Source: Symbiodinium natans
Taxonomy: Eukaryota; Sar; Dinophyceae; Suessiales; Symbiodiniaceae
Length of the DNA stretch: 64,000 nucleotides
Assembly (NCBI GenBank): GCA_905221605.1
Contig: CAJNDS010002139.1
Coordinates: 560,001 to 624,000 of the forward strand
Reading direction: 5' to 3'
Below the pieces are notes generated by a model that had not been told where the DNA came from, did no database searches, and saw only the letters and a program-made list of their open reading frames with translations. How positions within the stretch are numbered: the first letter of the stretch is position 1; the number at the start of each line of letters is the position of its first letter. Both the position numbers and the translations under genes were made by a program. Of this stretch, positions 20,366 through 30,716 are shown piece after piece.

Positions 20366-21984
20366 TTACAAACTCTTGTGGTTCGAAGGGGATGCCCCAA
20401 GCAACCTCGGCGGCTGCAAAGCGGCACCTATGGGGACTTGGTTAGTGTCAGGCAACCCCATATTAACCGTAAGAGGAGTAGACTGCAAAAGCTGTGAGCC
20501 TGCGGGCAGGGCCCCGGCCGGGGCAACAGAAGGCGGAGGCGCCCAGTCCTTCTTCAATCGGGCCATGGGCTCAACAGGCAGGTCGTCGAGCAGAACGGAG
20601 GGGCCGCGCAAGACAACAACTTGCTTGTGTTCCGGCACCAGAAGGGCATAAGAAGATGCTTTGGGCTGCAAACCAGTGCGGGCGCGGATGGCCGCAATGG
20701 ACGGCTCAGAAGGCGGTGTGACCTCGACGGCCTGGGCAAAGCAACGCGCCACGCAGACCGCAAGAAAAGGCGGATAAGCGCACTCCTCACTAGTGGACCA
20801 AGTGTGGGACGGTGTGAGCCCCCAGGGCAAATGCCGCGAAGCGCAACTGGTACCAGGACAAGTACGGGCGAGGAAGGCGAAGGAGGGGTGGTTATGGGCG
20901 ATGGCCGTCCATTTGGGTCTGCGACCCTTGAAAGCACAGTTCGGGGTGGGCCGAGTCGCGCAAGGGAGGCGGCGACGGCACAACGTTTCCGGCAGCATCG
21001 TAGACTGGGATGCAACGGGCCAGACTGGTGGGACGGTGGAGCAATCCACAACCCCACGAGATATGGGCAACGCAGCCAATGCCACAGCAAGTCCTGCCCG
21101 GCTGTGGAACTGAGGTCGGCCACCAAAGTATGAGAACGAGCTTCGGACGAAGGCCTAGAATCCACGCCGAAACAGTGCGGCCAAAAAGAACGCAAAGCCG
21201 TGGTGATGCGAGCAGTACCGGAGAAGATCTCGAAAACCACCGGGAAATTGCTGTGCAGCGGACGCGGGGGGGCCAGACCGGCCTTGTCGCCGGTCGACAG
21301 GGCGGGGCAGCGGAAGCCTAAGCTTTGCAGGGCTGACCTATCGGAAGCTGTGAGCAGCTCAAAGCGCGCGATGACGAAGGCCGCCATCGCCATCACCACC
21401 CGGGACCCAACCCAAGGAGCGGTCGCACGAAGCAGGTGTGGGTCGAAAAGCGTGGGTCCCGTGAGGCTGAGGAGACGACCTGTGGTAGCAACAGCAGGGT
21501 CGGGGCACGCCACTGAGCCGGCTTCATCTTCAATCCACAGCTCGCCTCCTTCGAAGCTGGAGCAAGGAATGAGGCAGGAAGAAAAACCTGAACTGTTGTT
21601 CAGGTCACGGTGAGGAGGGGTGCAAAGATCTTTAAAAAGGGCTATCGAAGAGAATTCGATTTCTGGGGCTCGACGCGTGACTAGGTCACACAGACAGCGC
21701 ATGACATTTGGAAAAGTGGATGCATGGGTCCTCAGGCCTACCAAAGACCCATGGACGTACGCGCCCGTTGTAAAGCTAAACTCGGATGGCACGCCTTGTC
21801 CCCGAGCAGGGCGCTCGGACTTGAGATGGGGCACCAAAGCGCAGACATCGGCTTCCGTGACCCCCTGTTGGAGAAAAGAGGCTGCAAGAGATTCTGCATC
21901 TTTCGGAGAAACGCGTGAGGAGATGACCTCACCAGTGGAAAAACGTGGCTCAGTGCCCGGCGCCGGAGGGCGCGGCAGCAACAC
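20366..21984 (-). pseudogene. 2OG-Fe(II) oxygenase-like plus methyltransferase-like ORF of YR element 1
   Basis: The frame 20554-21984 starts with a region resembling prolyl-hydroxylase-type 2-oxoglutarate/Fe(II) oxygenases: PPHRD (H125, D127), FEGGELW (144-150), then FDPHLLRATAPW and GSRVV (179-197). In the fold one expects HxD, a distal His and a basic residue about ten further on; here the His position before A-T-A-P-W is Arg186, with a His at 183. Next, VFEIFSGTARITTAL (250-264) and FGVDSR look like a SAM-binding Rossmann start of a methyltransferase, and the strand ending WIAPP is where a PPC-type motif would lie. The frame is lost at about 21050; the continuation (GLTPSHTWSTSEECAYP, then GLQPKASSYALLVPEHKQVV) is in the 20366-21085 frame. 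The gag/knuckle frame joins it through one TGA. Assignments are from motif patterns only. Confidence 0.5.
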
Positions 21985-22002
21985 CCCCGACGCCCCAAGC
22001 TC

Positions 22003-23292
22003 TCAATTGCACTGCCTGATCGTGTGAGTGCTCTTGAAGCACTTGACGCAAACATGCAGGCGCTTGCAATGCTGATTCTTGCAGCCTTCCAAGTTGTGGT
22101 TGAAACAAAGCTCCTTCCCATCATCAGTCTTGGCACGCCCGCCCAAGTCACTGATCACCTTGGGCACGGCCGGCCCATGGAACCGACCTTTGCCCTTTCC
22201 TGCAGGGGCCCCTCTTCCGCGGCCCTTGGATCATTTGGAACCAGGCCGCGCACGCCCGAATTGCCCCGAGGACGCAGAAGCAGCGGGGCGCTTCAGCCCA
22301 CGCTGATCAGGACGCTGAGCCACCAAAGGCATCAAAAGCATGCTGACCTGATAGCTTTCAAGAGCTTCCAAAATCTTGGTGTCCAAGGCATAAACGCCGG
22401 ATGGATCGCGCCGGGGCTTGACATCAGCAGCGATGAGACGCTCAAACACCATACGGTCCGCCCTGGCTAACTGACTGACCGAACACCTCTGGTAATCAGG
22501 GGGCGGATCACGGGCCAAGTGCTGGAAGAGGAGTGTGACATACTTCTGATAAGACGTGAAGGACACAATCTGTGCAAAAGCAAAAGCAACGCCTCGCCTC
22601 AAAAGGGCTTCCTGCAGCTGCAGCGCCGAGCACGGCGGGCTATCGGGCACATCAGGCTGGCTGGAGACAGACAGCGTTTTGGCATCATCAAGCTCGAGGA
22701 CCTTCTTGTCGGGTCGCGCATTCGTGACCTCGAAGGCCCGACTCACGCAAACATCAGGGCTCAGAAAACGAAGCTGGTTTTCTCTCTCGATGGCAGCTGC
22801 TTTATCAAGCAGACTGAAAGAGGGCTCGAGGGGACCTTCCAAAGCCAGACCCGGCAACGAAGCTTTCAGATGCGCCATCCGTCGGGAGCGTTCAGCTTCC
22901 GGAACTTTCTCTTGGGCTGAACTATCGGGGTGGGTTAGCTGCTCTTTGAGCTCTGCTGTGGCCAATGCCCGCCCCTCCCAGATGAGGCGGCGGAGCGAGG
23001 CCTGATCGCCGAGGGTCGCAGCAGGCAGATGCAATCTCATCAAAACCTCAACATCGGCATCGGCAAGGGGCTGGCCCGGAGTCCCAATGATGTGTGCAAT
23101 GTTACCCATGGTTGCAACCCCATGAGCCTGCAAAGCTTGCAAGCTGGCCCCACTCATCCCGATTTCGGAGGCCCTCTTTTCAAAATGAGCTTCACTGTCC
23201 AGAAGAACACGCAGCCCTTCCAAAGGGCGGCCTAAGCTGGGAGCTCGACAGCAAAGGACTGAAGCATGCACTGACAGATTTAGGCAGAACAT
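22003..23292 (-). CDS. Gag-like protein with zinc knuckle, YR element 1
   Basis: Helical protein of about 350 residues of the kind that precedes pol in dinoflagellate YR elements: HGVATMGNIAHIIGTPGQP (a helix-hairpin-helix-like start), LRRLIWEGRALATAELK, then PEAERSRRMAHLKASLPGL. A TGA at 22231-22233 interrupts it after GRARPGSK. The same frame continues as a Gly/Lys-rich linker and a Cys/His cluster, LCFNHNLEGCKNQHC followed by VCVKCFKSTHTIRQC, and meets a second TGA at 22003-22005. Beyond that the frame enters the oxygenase-like ORF. Likely role: binding of element RNA in a nucleoprotein particle. Family resemblance is from memory of such elements; I have no search to confirm it. Confidence 0.6.
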
Positions 23293-23845
23293 CAGGGCAG
23301 CAAATCTTCATGGCTCATCAGCGTCTAGCTGCCGCTGCACGCATGCTCTTGCAAGAAGACATGAAACTTTTCCCAGCGGCGACGGGATGTGGGGGGCTGC
23401 CGGAAGCTTTCAAAAACATCTGCTCGAAAAAGTCTGACAGCTCAGCGCATCCGCCGGCAGGTGCAACCACCAAACACAACTCAGGGAATGCAAGGCCAGC
23501 CATGTGGCCTCAGCACATCCGATGGCCATGTTGTCGAGGCGCATCCGCCAGCCATGTTGCCGAGGCCTTGCGCAAGCGCATCCGCCGCGCCACTTTCGAA
23601 AAATAAAAATCTGGCCAATCGGCGCATCCGCCGGCTGGTGCAACCACCAAACACAACCGATAGACTGCAGTGCCACTGTGTGGCGAAACCGCATCCGACA
23701 GCCATGTTGTTCGAGCGCATCCGCCGGCCATGTTGCCGAGGCACAGGCAGCAAGCGCATCCGCCAGCTGGCCAGACAAGATTTCGCAAAAGTCTGTACCA
23801 CCAAGGTCAAAATGGCTTTGCCCTATGAGGCCTGCAGAAACCATG
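23293..23845. repeat. GCGCATCCGCC minisatellite between recombinase and gag
   Basis: From 23441 to 23765 the word GCGCATCCGCC(G/A)GC recurs about seven times, together with GGCCATGTTGCCGAGGC and GTGCAACCACCAAACACAAC. The last occurs twice, about 183 bp apart (23460 and 23643), which gives a two-copy higher-order repeat. Open frames through it are by-products. Confidence 0.65.
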
Positions 23846-25289
23846 TCAAGATGTATCAGCCCCAAGACGAACGCAAACTTCACAGCGCCGTCCTGGGCCA
23901 AAAGCGCATCCAGCCTCGCAAGCATCGGATTCCGCTCGACCGCATGCAAAGATTGCAGTGCCTCCACCCGTAAAGGATTTAGCCAAATGCATGGTACGAG
24001 TCTTCTTATGCACACGCGTCATCTCCGCAGGCCAGTCCGGTCGCGCTAGCTTCTTGCAAGATGCAGGTGCATCGCTGTCGGAGCTGGATGAACTGCTAGA
24101 GGAGGACTCCACATCGGAGCTTGAGGCAGGGCTGACATCGTGCTCAGCAGGTTCTGGCACCCTGCCTGGGAGTCGGCTCAGCTTCGCCAGCAGGCTCGTC
24201 CTTGACCTCAATCACATCAACATGAGACTGCGCGACACTCTGTGGATACCTCAAGGACCTTGGCACGTCGGGCACGAAACGGGCATGATGCACCTCCATG
24301 ATGACGCTTTGAAGAGCTCGTGTGGCATCGTAAACCAGGTCTCTCGAGTACAACGGTGCACTTCCCTTGACAGCATCGCAATGACGTCCAAGGATATGCT
24401 GCTGCTGAGGAGGCAAGCCAAATTTTGAAGTCCAGTCAAGCAGGGTCACCTTGAGGCTGTGCGAAGACAGCCGGCGATTCGAATCGGGCTGCCCAAGGAA
24501 AGAATGCAGCAAAGCAGTCACCTCATGAGCGCGGAGCTCACGCAAACCTGGAGCTCCTCCCGCACCGTCGCTAGGAGGACGGAACAAAGGGCCGTTAATG
24601 TCGCCATCAAGCACTGCTTCCAGAGCGGCCTTGACATCTTGATACCAGTTGGATCCATCGACCCCAACCAACGGAGCAATCACGGGCAGGAGCTTGGACT
24701 TAAGCTTAGGGTTCCTAGCCCCTTTATGAGTTTTGAGCATTATCTCAAGGAACCCAAATTTATCTGCGGTGTCGGCCATCAACCTTTGGACTCTCACAAG
24801 GTCGCTGGCTCGTGCTCTGGCATATGCACAGATGATCAAGAACGCCACGGAAGCTCGGTCCCAAGGCTCAAGCACGCCGTTTTTCAACAGACCGTGCAAT
24901 GCCAGAAGCTCTGAAAGCAACAAAGAGGATGCCTGGCAAGACTCCCGTGATAGGGCCTCCATTTGTTCTGCGAAACCAATGCATCGACGACTCAACACGT
25001 GCTCGGAGAAACACACCCCCAGAACATGCAATGCAAAACGGATGCCTGATATTGAAGCTTGTCCTTTGGAAGCTGCTGCAGCATGTTCCTTCAAGTATGA
25101 CAAGTAATCCCAAAGCCCTTCCTCGGTGATGCTCACAAGGAGCCCTTTGCACTCAACCATCCAGCGCATGAGATGAACCAAAGAATTTGCACGTTTCTCG
25201 ACAGTGAATGGCGACTTCACGCCGAGGGCAGGCCTTGACATAGATGCACTGGTCATCATGACCGGCAGGCCACGCATGTGGTCTGGCAT
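23846..25289 (-). pseudogene. Tyrosine recombinase of YR element 1
   Basis: Integrates element DNA by breakage and rejoining through a tyrosine. The frame 24144-25289 (381 residues) shows the catalytic set in order: R160 in YARARASDL, K186/K189 in MLKTHKG, HSLK with H277 and K280 (an H-x-x-K in place of the usual H-x-x-R), GRH with H303, and PLYSRD with Y314. A C-terminal Cys-rich tail (VHKKTRTMHLA, then FACGR...CEAGC...CEVC) lies in the frame 23846-24211, so a frameshift falls near 24150-24200. Upstream coding (ARIEAVLEKSCLKLVEFLN, 25153-25515) is in yet another frame and probably belongs to the N-terminal arm. It is the first enzyme gene after A1, whereas in DIRS and Ngaro elements the recombinase is normally last. 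Confidence 0.65.
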
Positions 25290-25642
25290 TAAGCTCCAAG
25301 GAGTTCAGAAACTCGACAAGCTTAAGGCAACTTTTCTCCAAAACCGCCTCTATCCTGGCCTCATACGCAATGTCATGATGGCACCTGAAGGCACGTAAGG
25401 CTTTGCATGGCATCACCGAAGGTCCGGGCCTCGCGAGGGAGCCTCCCATGGGCTCTGAAGGCACAATCTGCAGGCTGACAGGTGCCGGAGGAACGGTGGA
25501 TGGCACCCCCGACAACGCAGGGAAATTTTGGAAAAGACCCTTATAAATGCCTGTCTGCCAGGGAAGCCCCGAAGGTGGGAAGCGGGATCAACGACTCTGA
25601 GCCCGACCTGCTCAACAACCGATCTAACGTCTGGACGACCTT

Positions 25643-26418
25643 TCAATGGACTTGGCTTCGGGGTCGGCACCACAAAGTTGGGACCTCCGGAAAGTTCGAA
25701 CTCAGGAACCGCCGCATGCCCATCTTCTTCGGACGGCGAAAACTCGTACCAACACCAAGAACAGAATGCTCTCTCGGCACCGGAGAACCTTCCCGAAGAC
25801 TTCCGAAGCCCTCAAAGTCGCTAAGGCCTTCTCCGCAGCTTTCATCCCCAACAAGCAAGTCCGTCAAGTCCAATGCAGGGCCTGAGGCGTCTACGAGGCC
25901 TTGCTCAACTGGCGCTGGCTGCGAGCCGGGCTCATCCAACAGTCCTGGGGTACCTGGCGCTGCCAAACTCGGAGACTCAAGGGATCCCAAAGACCCCAAA
26001 TTATCCGCAAGACCAGCCAAGGGATGATGGAGGGCATATCGTCTGACCACATGCAGCAGCGGTGTGGCGCAAGTGCAAAGACCGATGCAGCGGAGACAAT
26101 GGCTAGGGGCAGCAGCACTGTCTTCAGACATCAGAAGCCAGCAGGGCGCAACCGCAACAAACGACGCAACAAGTTGGCTAGACGTCCTATGGAGACGTGC
26201 AAGAAATGATTGATCGCAGCCAACCTTGTGGAAGCCTGCTCGAGGTCAGCTTCGAGATCTCCAAGACGAGTTTCAAGAGATGCTATGCTAGACTCCAAGG
26301 AAACAACACGATGCGTAAGCTGACGCTGGGCACGCCCGAGCAGCACAATGTCACGACTGTGACTGTCCAAGCGAGTCTCGAGGACCTGCAGGCGATCAGA
26401 TGTGAGGCCAGCGTCCAT
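25643..26418 (-). CDS. Coiled-coil 5' ORFs of YR element 1
   Basis: Two consecutive minus-strand frames directly after A1. The first (26131-26418, 95 residues) has a long amphipathic heptad pattern (LETRLGDLEADLEQASTRL), typical of a coiled coil, and ends Arg/Leu-rich. The second (25643-26131, 162 residues) is acidic and rich in Ser, Gly and Pro. Position suggests a Gag-like or accessory protein of the element, but I recognise no domain. The frames may be pieces of one longer protein running into the recombinase. Confidence 0.4.
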
Positions 26419-26462
26419 GGACCGCGCACGGGCGGAGAAGCTAGAATCTTGTCAAGAAATCT

Positions 26463-26740
26463 AGAAATTTTGACACATTGCAGAAGCTTGAGTCTAGTGT
26501 TCAAAGCTTAATGCAAAACACTTGTCAGCTCCAAGAACTTGCAGATGCTCATTGTTCACAAGGCACTTGAACCGGCGAACGTGCGCAAGCAATGGTGTCA
26601 GAGACTGGAAAATGAGTGCAAAAGGCCGATGAAGGAAAGTTTTCCCTTTTCCCAAAGCTCAGGCGAGCGAGCAAAGAAAAGCAAAGAGGTTTTTCTCTAG
26701 GCTCAGACTTTAATGCACTATCAACCCGTTGACCGTTAGC
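26463..26740 (-). repeat. A1 split direct repeat of element 1 (5' terminus)
   Basis: 278-bp partner of A2 at 18542-18819. The matching sequence stops at GACCGTTAGC (26740), which gives the presumed 5' end; the flank continues ATAAGCG. Confidence 0.9.
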
Positions 26741-26944
26741 ATAAGCGAGCCGTGCAAGGCTGCCTTGCTGACGGATGTCGATCAGCCTGTGTCTGAGATC
26801 AAACCGCTTTAGAGATCTCCTCGCGCTTGATGCCATGCCGAGGCCAAGGCTGCCTGAAAGAGTACAGCACTGTTGATGGGCACAGAGGCTTTCGAGACTT
26901 CCTAATCCTGCTCCACATGGCTATGTGCTTTCGCGATCCACTGA

Positions 26945-28498
26945 TTGCAAAAACTGCAGTGTCTAGTTAGAGCCTCAGCGAGAAAAATCAGTGCACGCGC
27001 AGCCAAGGCAAGCAGTATTGGCTTTCCTTCTGGAACTGGACGCCAGGCTCAAAAGATTGGAGACCGACAAGGCGGCCCAAGCCCCTCAGCAGAAGATGCT
27101 CACAGAGGAACCTGGATGTACACTGGATGGAATCCGGAGAAGGTTCAGAAGCCAAGAGAGGGAGAAGCTCTAGCTCAAAACAATGCGAAGGAGGTATGAG
27201 GGCCATTCTCAAGCCAGCAATGGTTTTGCGCTTCCATGCACTGGCAGGGTGAAGGAGGATCGATCCAGCACAACCACCTTCGTCCTCACCATCTCGCTGG
27301 ATGCCGAGGAGCGGCTCCAGATCAACAAGGCCCTAAGAGCTCTCACAGATTCAGCAGCCACGGCCCTCATAGGCGCCAGACTTGGCCAGAGCGAAGCCAC
27401 AAGCCCGAGCCCCAGCGGGTGCGGCCTCCCATGGGCCACAGGAAGGGCTGTTGGAACAAGCAAAAAACCTGTCCGTAAGTGGGCTCTTATGGCAGGCCCT
27501 AGAAACTGGACGGCACTTCGGACGGACCGTGAAGCCCAGGCAGGCCCTACATGAACCTCCGCGACTCAAACCATTTGACCACGCATGAGCTGCAGCTCCG
27601 TGCCTACCGTACCTATGAGGAGCTGTTACAAAGCCTGCCAAGCGGGTTAGCTGACCCAGACTACCTCTTGGAAGTCGCTGACAAGCTCCTTCACCTGCCG
27701 GAAACCTTTCCAGCAGCCTACCTGCAAATCTACGACCCCATTATACCATTTGGACTTGGAAGCAATGCTAGGCAGCAATGCCCTACAGCTCGATCGTGCT
27801 TCTCTCATGGACTCCATCGTAAGGTACGGCTTCCTTACCACTGCACAGTACATCGCTGATTTGTTCTTTGCTGTGGCAGATATCCCAAGCGTTGGTAACG
27901 CACAGTTCCCTGCGATGCTGTGTTACAGCGATCCGGACTACTGGATGGGGGCCCTTTTGTTGGCATTTGAAGCTCACCAAAAAGGGCCCCCTGGGCGCGC
28001 AGCTGGTCTGCCCATTGTGTTGGGGTTTCCTGAGACGGAGAAACGTATTACCGATCTTCAGGTCAACGGCCCCCGGCGGCCACCGTAGCATTGTTGGCGG
28101 AACGTGCATATCGAAGGCCCACCTGCCCCCACACGGTATATGGAGGGGTTGCCCGTGATACAAGGACTAGTGGATAAGTCACGCTTGTGCAAGTGGGTGC
28201 CGGCGAACTAACCTCGAAGCTGCCCGAAAGGAGCAAACGCCCGCCATCAATGCTTTCGTGAAAGTCAACCTGGACAGATCGCATGCGCTGGCGGGACGCC
28301 CTTAGGGATTGGCGCGCCAGCAAGTTGCGCACCGCAGAACCCGATCTGGAGCCGGAAGAAGCCGAAAGGGATGCACACATCCACTTCTCACAAAGCCGTC
28401 AAGGTTCGTCGAGTGCAGTTCTGAAAAAAGCCAATTTTGCACTTGCAGCTCCACCTCTTCAGCCTCAGGGCAGGCAGAGGCAAGTGGGAGAAGTCTAA
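26945..28498 (+). pseudogene. Unidentified coding-like sequence, several frames
   Basis: Stretches with the look of real protein occur on the plus strand in changing frames: VLTISLDAEERLQINKALR and DSAATALIGARLG (27280-27385); LRAYRTYEELLQSLPSGL with DYLLEVADKLLHLPE (27590-27710); LGSNALQLDRASLMDSIVRY with FLTTAQYIADLFFAVAD (27765-27885); and MRWRDALRDWRASKL with EPEEAERDAHIHF (28283-28390). No family recognised. It may be exons of one decayed gene or the 5' part of the LINE that follows. Frame changes near 27745 speak for decay or for introns I cannot place. Confidence 0.3.
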
Positions 28499-28499
28499 C

Positions 28500-29500
28500 G
28501 GAAGGACTTCCAACACGAAACAACAACACGTGACATGACATCCCGCACTCTAGGTTGTAAATCGACCAGACTTGGCCACAGAGGCCGAGAAGGCCTGCCG
28601 TGCGGAATCCACAGCTTGGTTTTTTCTCCATGCACTTCTGCAAGCCTTTTCCGACTGTGTTGTTTCCGAACCGTACATGGGAGCAGATTCAGACTCGGGT
28701 GCAATTGGCAACATCGTAGGGACTGCAAGGCAATGTTCGCGCCCAAGACAGACGCCGCCGCAGGACTGCTGCGAACAGGCATTGCACGCAGCTGCCACAC
28801 TGCTTCAGCGAATTGCCATCGGATTTGCAGGGTCCACACCGCCGGCACCAAACAAGACCCGATCCTCTGTGGCAGAGAGATCCTCAGCGAAGGCCAGTGG
28901 AAGTTGCCAAAGCAAGCGAGACCAAGGCATGCACGATAAAAATAGAGACTTGAAAGGCACCACATCCACCAAAGAATGAGGCTTGAGAAAAAGGGTGACA
29001 CAGCGACAAAAAATGAAAAAGAAGAACATCTTCTAAGTCCGGATGCCAACACCCTGCATGCCCGCCCACGTGTGTCATAAGTCGTATTTTCAATTTTAGT
29101 CTTCCTCGCGCCCGCCGTGGAGCCAAAGGGCGACCAGGCCGCCTTAAAGGATTGCGCAACTGCGTGCCGAACCAAAGACGGCAGAGTCATGAGGCACTGT
29201 ATTTTGCTCTCACACACCCTCACCAGTGTGCTTGCAGGAAGACATTCAGCAATCAGCTTGGAACTTTCGGCCTCCGCGCTCCGGCTCCACGACGGGATGC
29301 AGAACATTCTGATTTGGTCTTCTGAAAAGTCCGCTCCATTAAGACTGATGTTTAAGCTGGCAAAAAAAAGACATCTCAAAATGCTTGAAGTTCAACACAG
29401 GCTTGAAGGGGGTAAGGTTAGAGTCAACTCTGCGACGCTTCTGCTGTGGTTTCGCACGAATTCCGTTGCATCGATGCTTCCGCTTGGCTTTGCCTCTCAG
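28500..29500. other. No recognisable gene
   Basis: Long overlapping open frames on both strands (minus 28495-29379; plus 28535-28979 and 29117-29611), none with a known motif and with composition like antisense shadows. Confidence 0.35.
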
Positions 29501-29513
29501 GCCTTTCTAGGCC

Positions 29514-30716
29514 TTGGACTTCCTTCCCTGCCCTGCAGTGAGGTCCTTGCTCTTGCAAGCAAGACAGGCCATTCAAAAGTCCGTTTCATTGTGCGATGCA
29601 CCCATCGTTGAGCAATTCCAAGTAAAATGTCAGGAAGCCCTCTCTGTCCCTCCGAGGGATGTTGCTCAGCACTCAAATAGCCGTAAGCTTAAACAAGCAC
29701 AAATGGCGCTCAGAACTGTGCTGCGGAACGCGGCGTGTGTTGAGGCGCAAGGATACCTCAGACAAAAAGTTGCGAACCACGCACATGAAAGCCAGCTCTG
29801 CTCCATCTTGCTTGCTCTAAATCTCCCTCCCAAGAATGTGGCCTCTGATGTTACCCGATGCTATGCTCTAAGATGGGCGATTGCAGAGGAAGCCGATGCG
29901 TACTTTGTGCACAGGCAATTTGCTTCTAGAGATGAACGATGTAGAGCCCGTCTACGTGACAAAAAGGGAAAGGAATTGCGATATGATAATGGATTCGGGC
30001 GAATGCCTATTTGCAAACACTGTCATCTCAACCAGGGCTGCCCCGATGACCTTGCCCAAACCATCGGCGGCATGCTACCTTGTTGTGATGTCAGTCATGC
30101 TCCGTTACTGCAAGACGCGGCAATGCCGGACGCCCCACTCAGAGCTATCACATATAGAGCGGCACAACCGCAGGAACATCAATGTGCCTTCACACAGAGC
30201 CACTGCTTGCTTTGTGGTCGGGGAACAAACACCACTGAACACTGGCTTACTGCCTGTGGTGTTACCAGAGCCCCCCTTTTTATTGTCTTAGTCACTCTGG
30301 GCTATGCTAGCACTGCCTCGTTAGAGTCCCTCTGTCACAATGCACTCCCTATTGTCAATGCCAACGAGGATGTTGATAAAAGATTCTGTGCTGTCTTGCT
30401 GGCATGGATTGCCACTATTCGCAGGTATGTCATGGAAGAGCAATGCACCTGGCACCCTGGATGGGGTGAAAAACCACAGCGTGCCAAGCATATAAATTAC
30501 ATACCCAAGCTTGCATCACGCCTTTGGAATACAATTCCGCGGATGCTGCTTCCCAAAGCGCTACCCACGTGGTGGGTTGATACGGAGCGTTGCAAACCCT
30601 GTTGCAATGATGGCGGGCTCTGTATCGTGAAGTCAAACACCCTCTTTCGGCCTTGGTCAAAGCAAGTGCGCAAGGTGTCACCATATCTCCCAGAAATGTC
30701 AACATTGGAGACGTAA
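29514..30716 (+). CDS. LINE ORF2 fragment with CCHC zinc motif
   Basis: About 370 residues of the region that lies between reverse transcriptase and RNase H in LINE ORF2 proteins. It contains C167-x2-C170 (CKHCHLNQGC) and a CX2CX8HX4C motif, C231, C234, H243, C248 (CLLCGRGTNTTEHWLTAC), as found near the C-terminus of many non-LTR retrotransposons. No RT palm motifs are upstream, so the element is 5'-truncated or its RT has decayed. The listed start is only the first ATG; coding probably enters from upstream. Near 30600-30620 the frame shifts to the RNase H frame. Confidence 0.55.
   Translation: MDFLPCPAVRSLLLQARQAIQKSVSLCDAPIVEQFQVKCQEALSVPPRDVAQHSNSRKLKQAQMALRTVLRNAACVEAQGYLRQKVANHAHESQLCSILLALNLPPKNVASDVTRCYALRWAIAEEADAYFVHRQFASRDERCRARLRDKKGKELRYDNGFGRMPICKHCHLNQGCPDDLAQTIGGMLPCCDVSHAPLLQDAAMPDAPLRAITYRAAQPQEHQCAFTQSHCLLCGRGTNTTEHWLTACGVTRAPLFIVLVTLGYASTASLESLCHNALPIVNANEDVDKRFCAVLLAWIATIRRYVMEEQCTWHPGWGEKPQRAKHINYIPKLASRLWNTIPRMLLPKALPTWWVDTERCKPCCNDGGLCIVKSNTLFRPWSKQVRKVSPYLPEMSTLET

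Larger units (their letters stand above)
17916..26740 (-). mobile_element. Tyrosine-recombinase (DIRS/Ngaro-like) retroelement 1
   Basis: Minus-strand element bounded by split direct repeats in the order A1 (26740-26463), ORFs, B1 (19084-18820), A2 (18819-18542), B2 (18180-17916). This A-ORFs-B-A-B layout is known from PAT/Ngaro-type YR retrotransposons, which insert circular cDNA with a recombinase. Repeat pairs are 98-99% identical, so insertion is fairly recent even though the ORFs are broken. ORF order from the 5' end: coiled-coil ORF, recombinase, gag, oxygenase/methyltransferase-like, RT-upstream region, RNase H. The RT palm is not found. Confidence 0.75.

Noticed and set aside
28495-29379. 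294-codon minus-strand ORF
   Set aside because: Cys/Trp/Ser-rich composition typical of antisense reading, no motif; plus-strand frames in the same place look equally or more protein-like.
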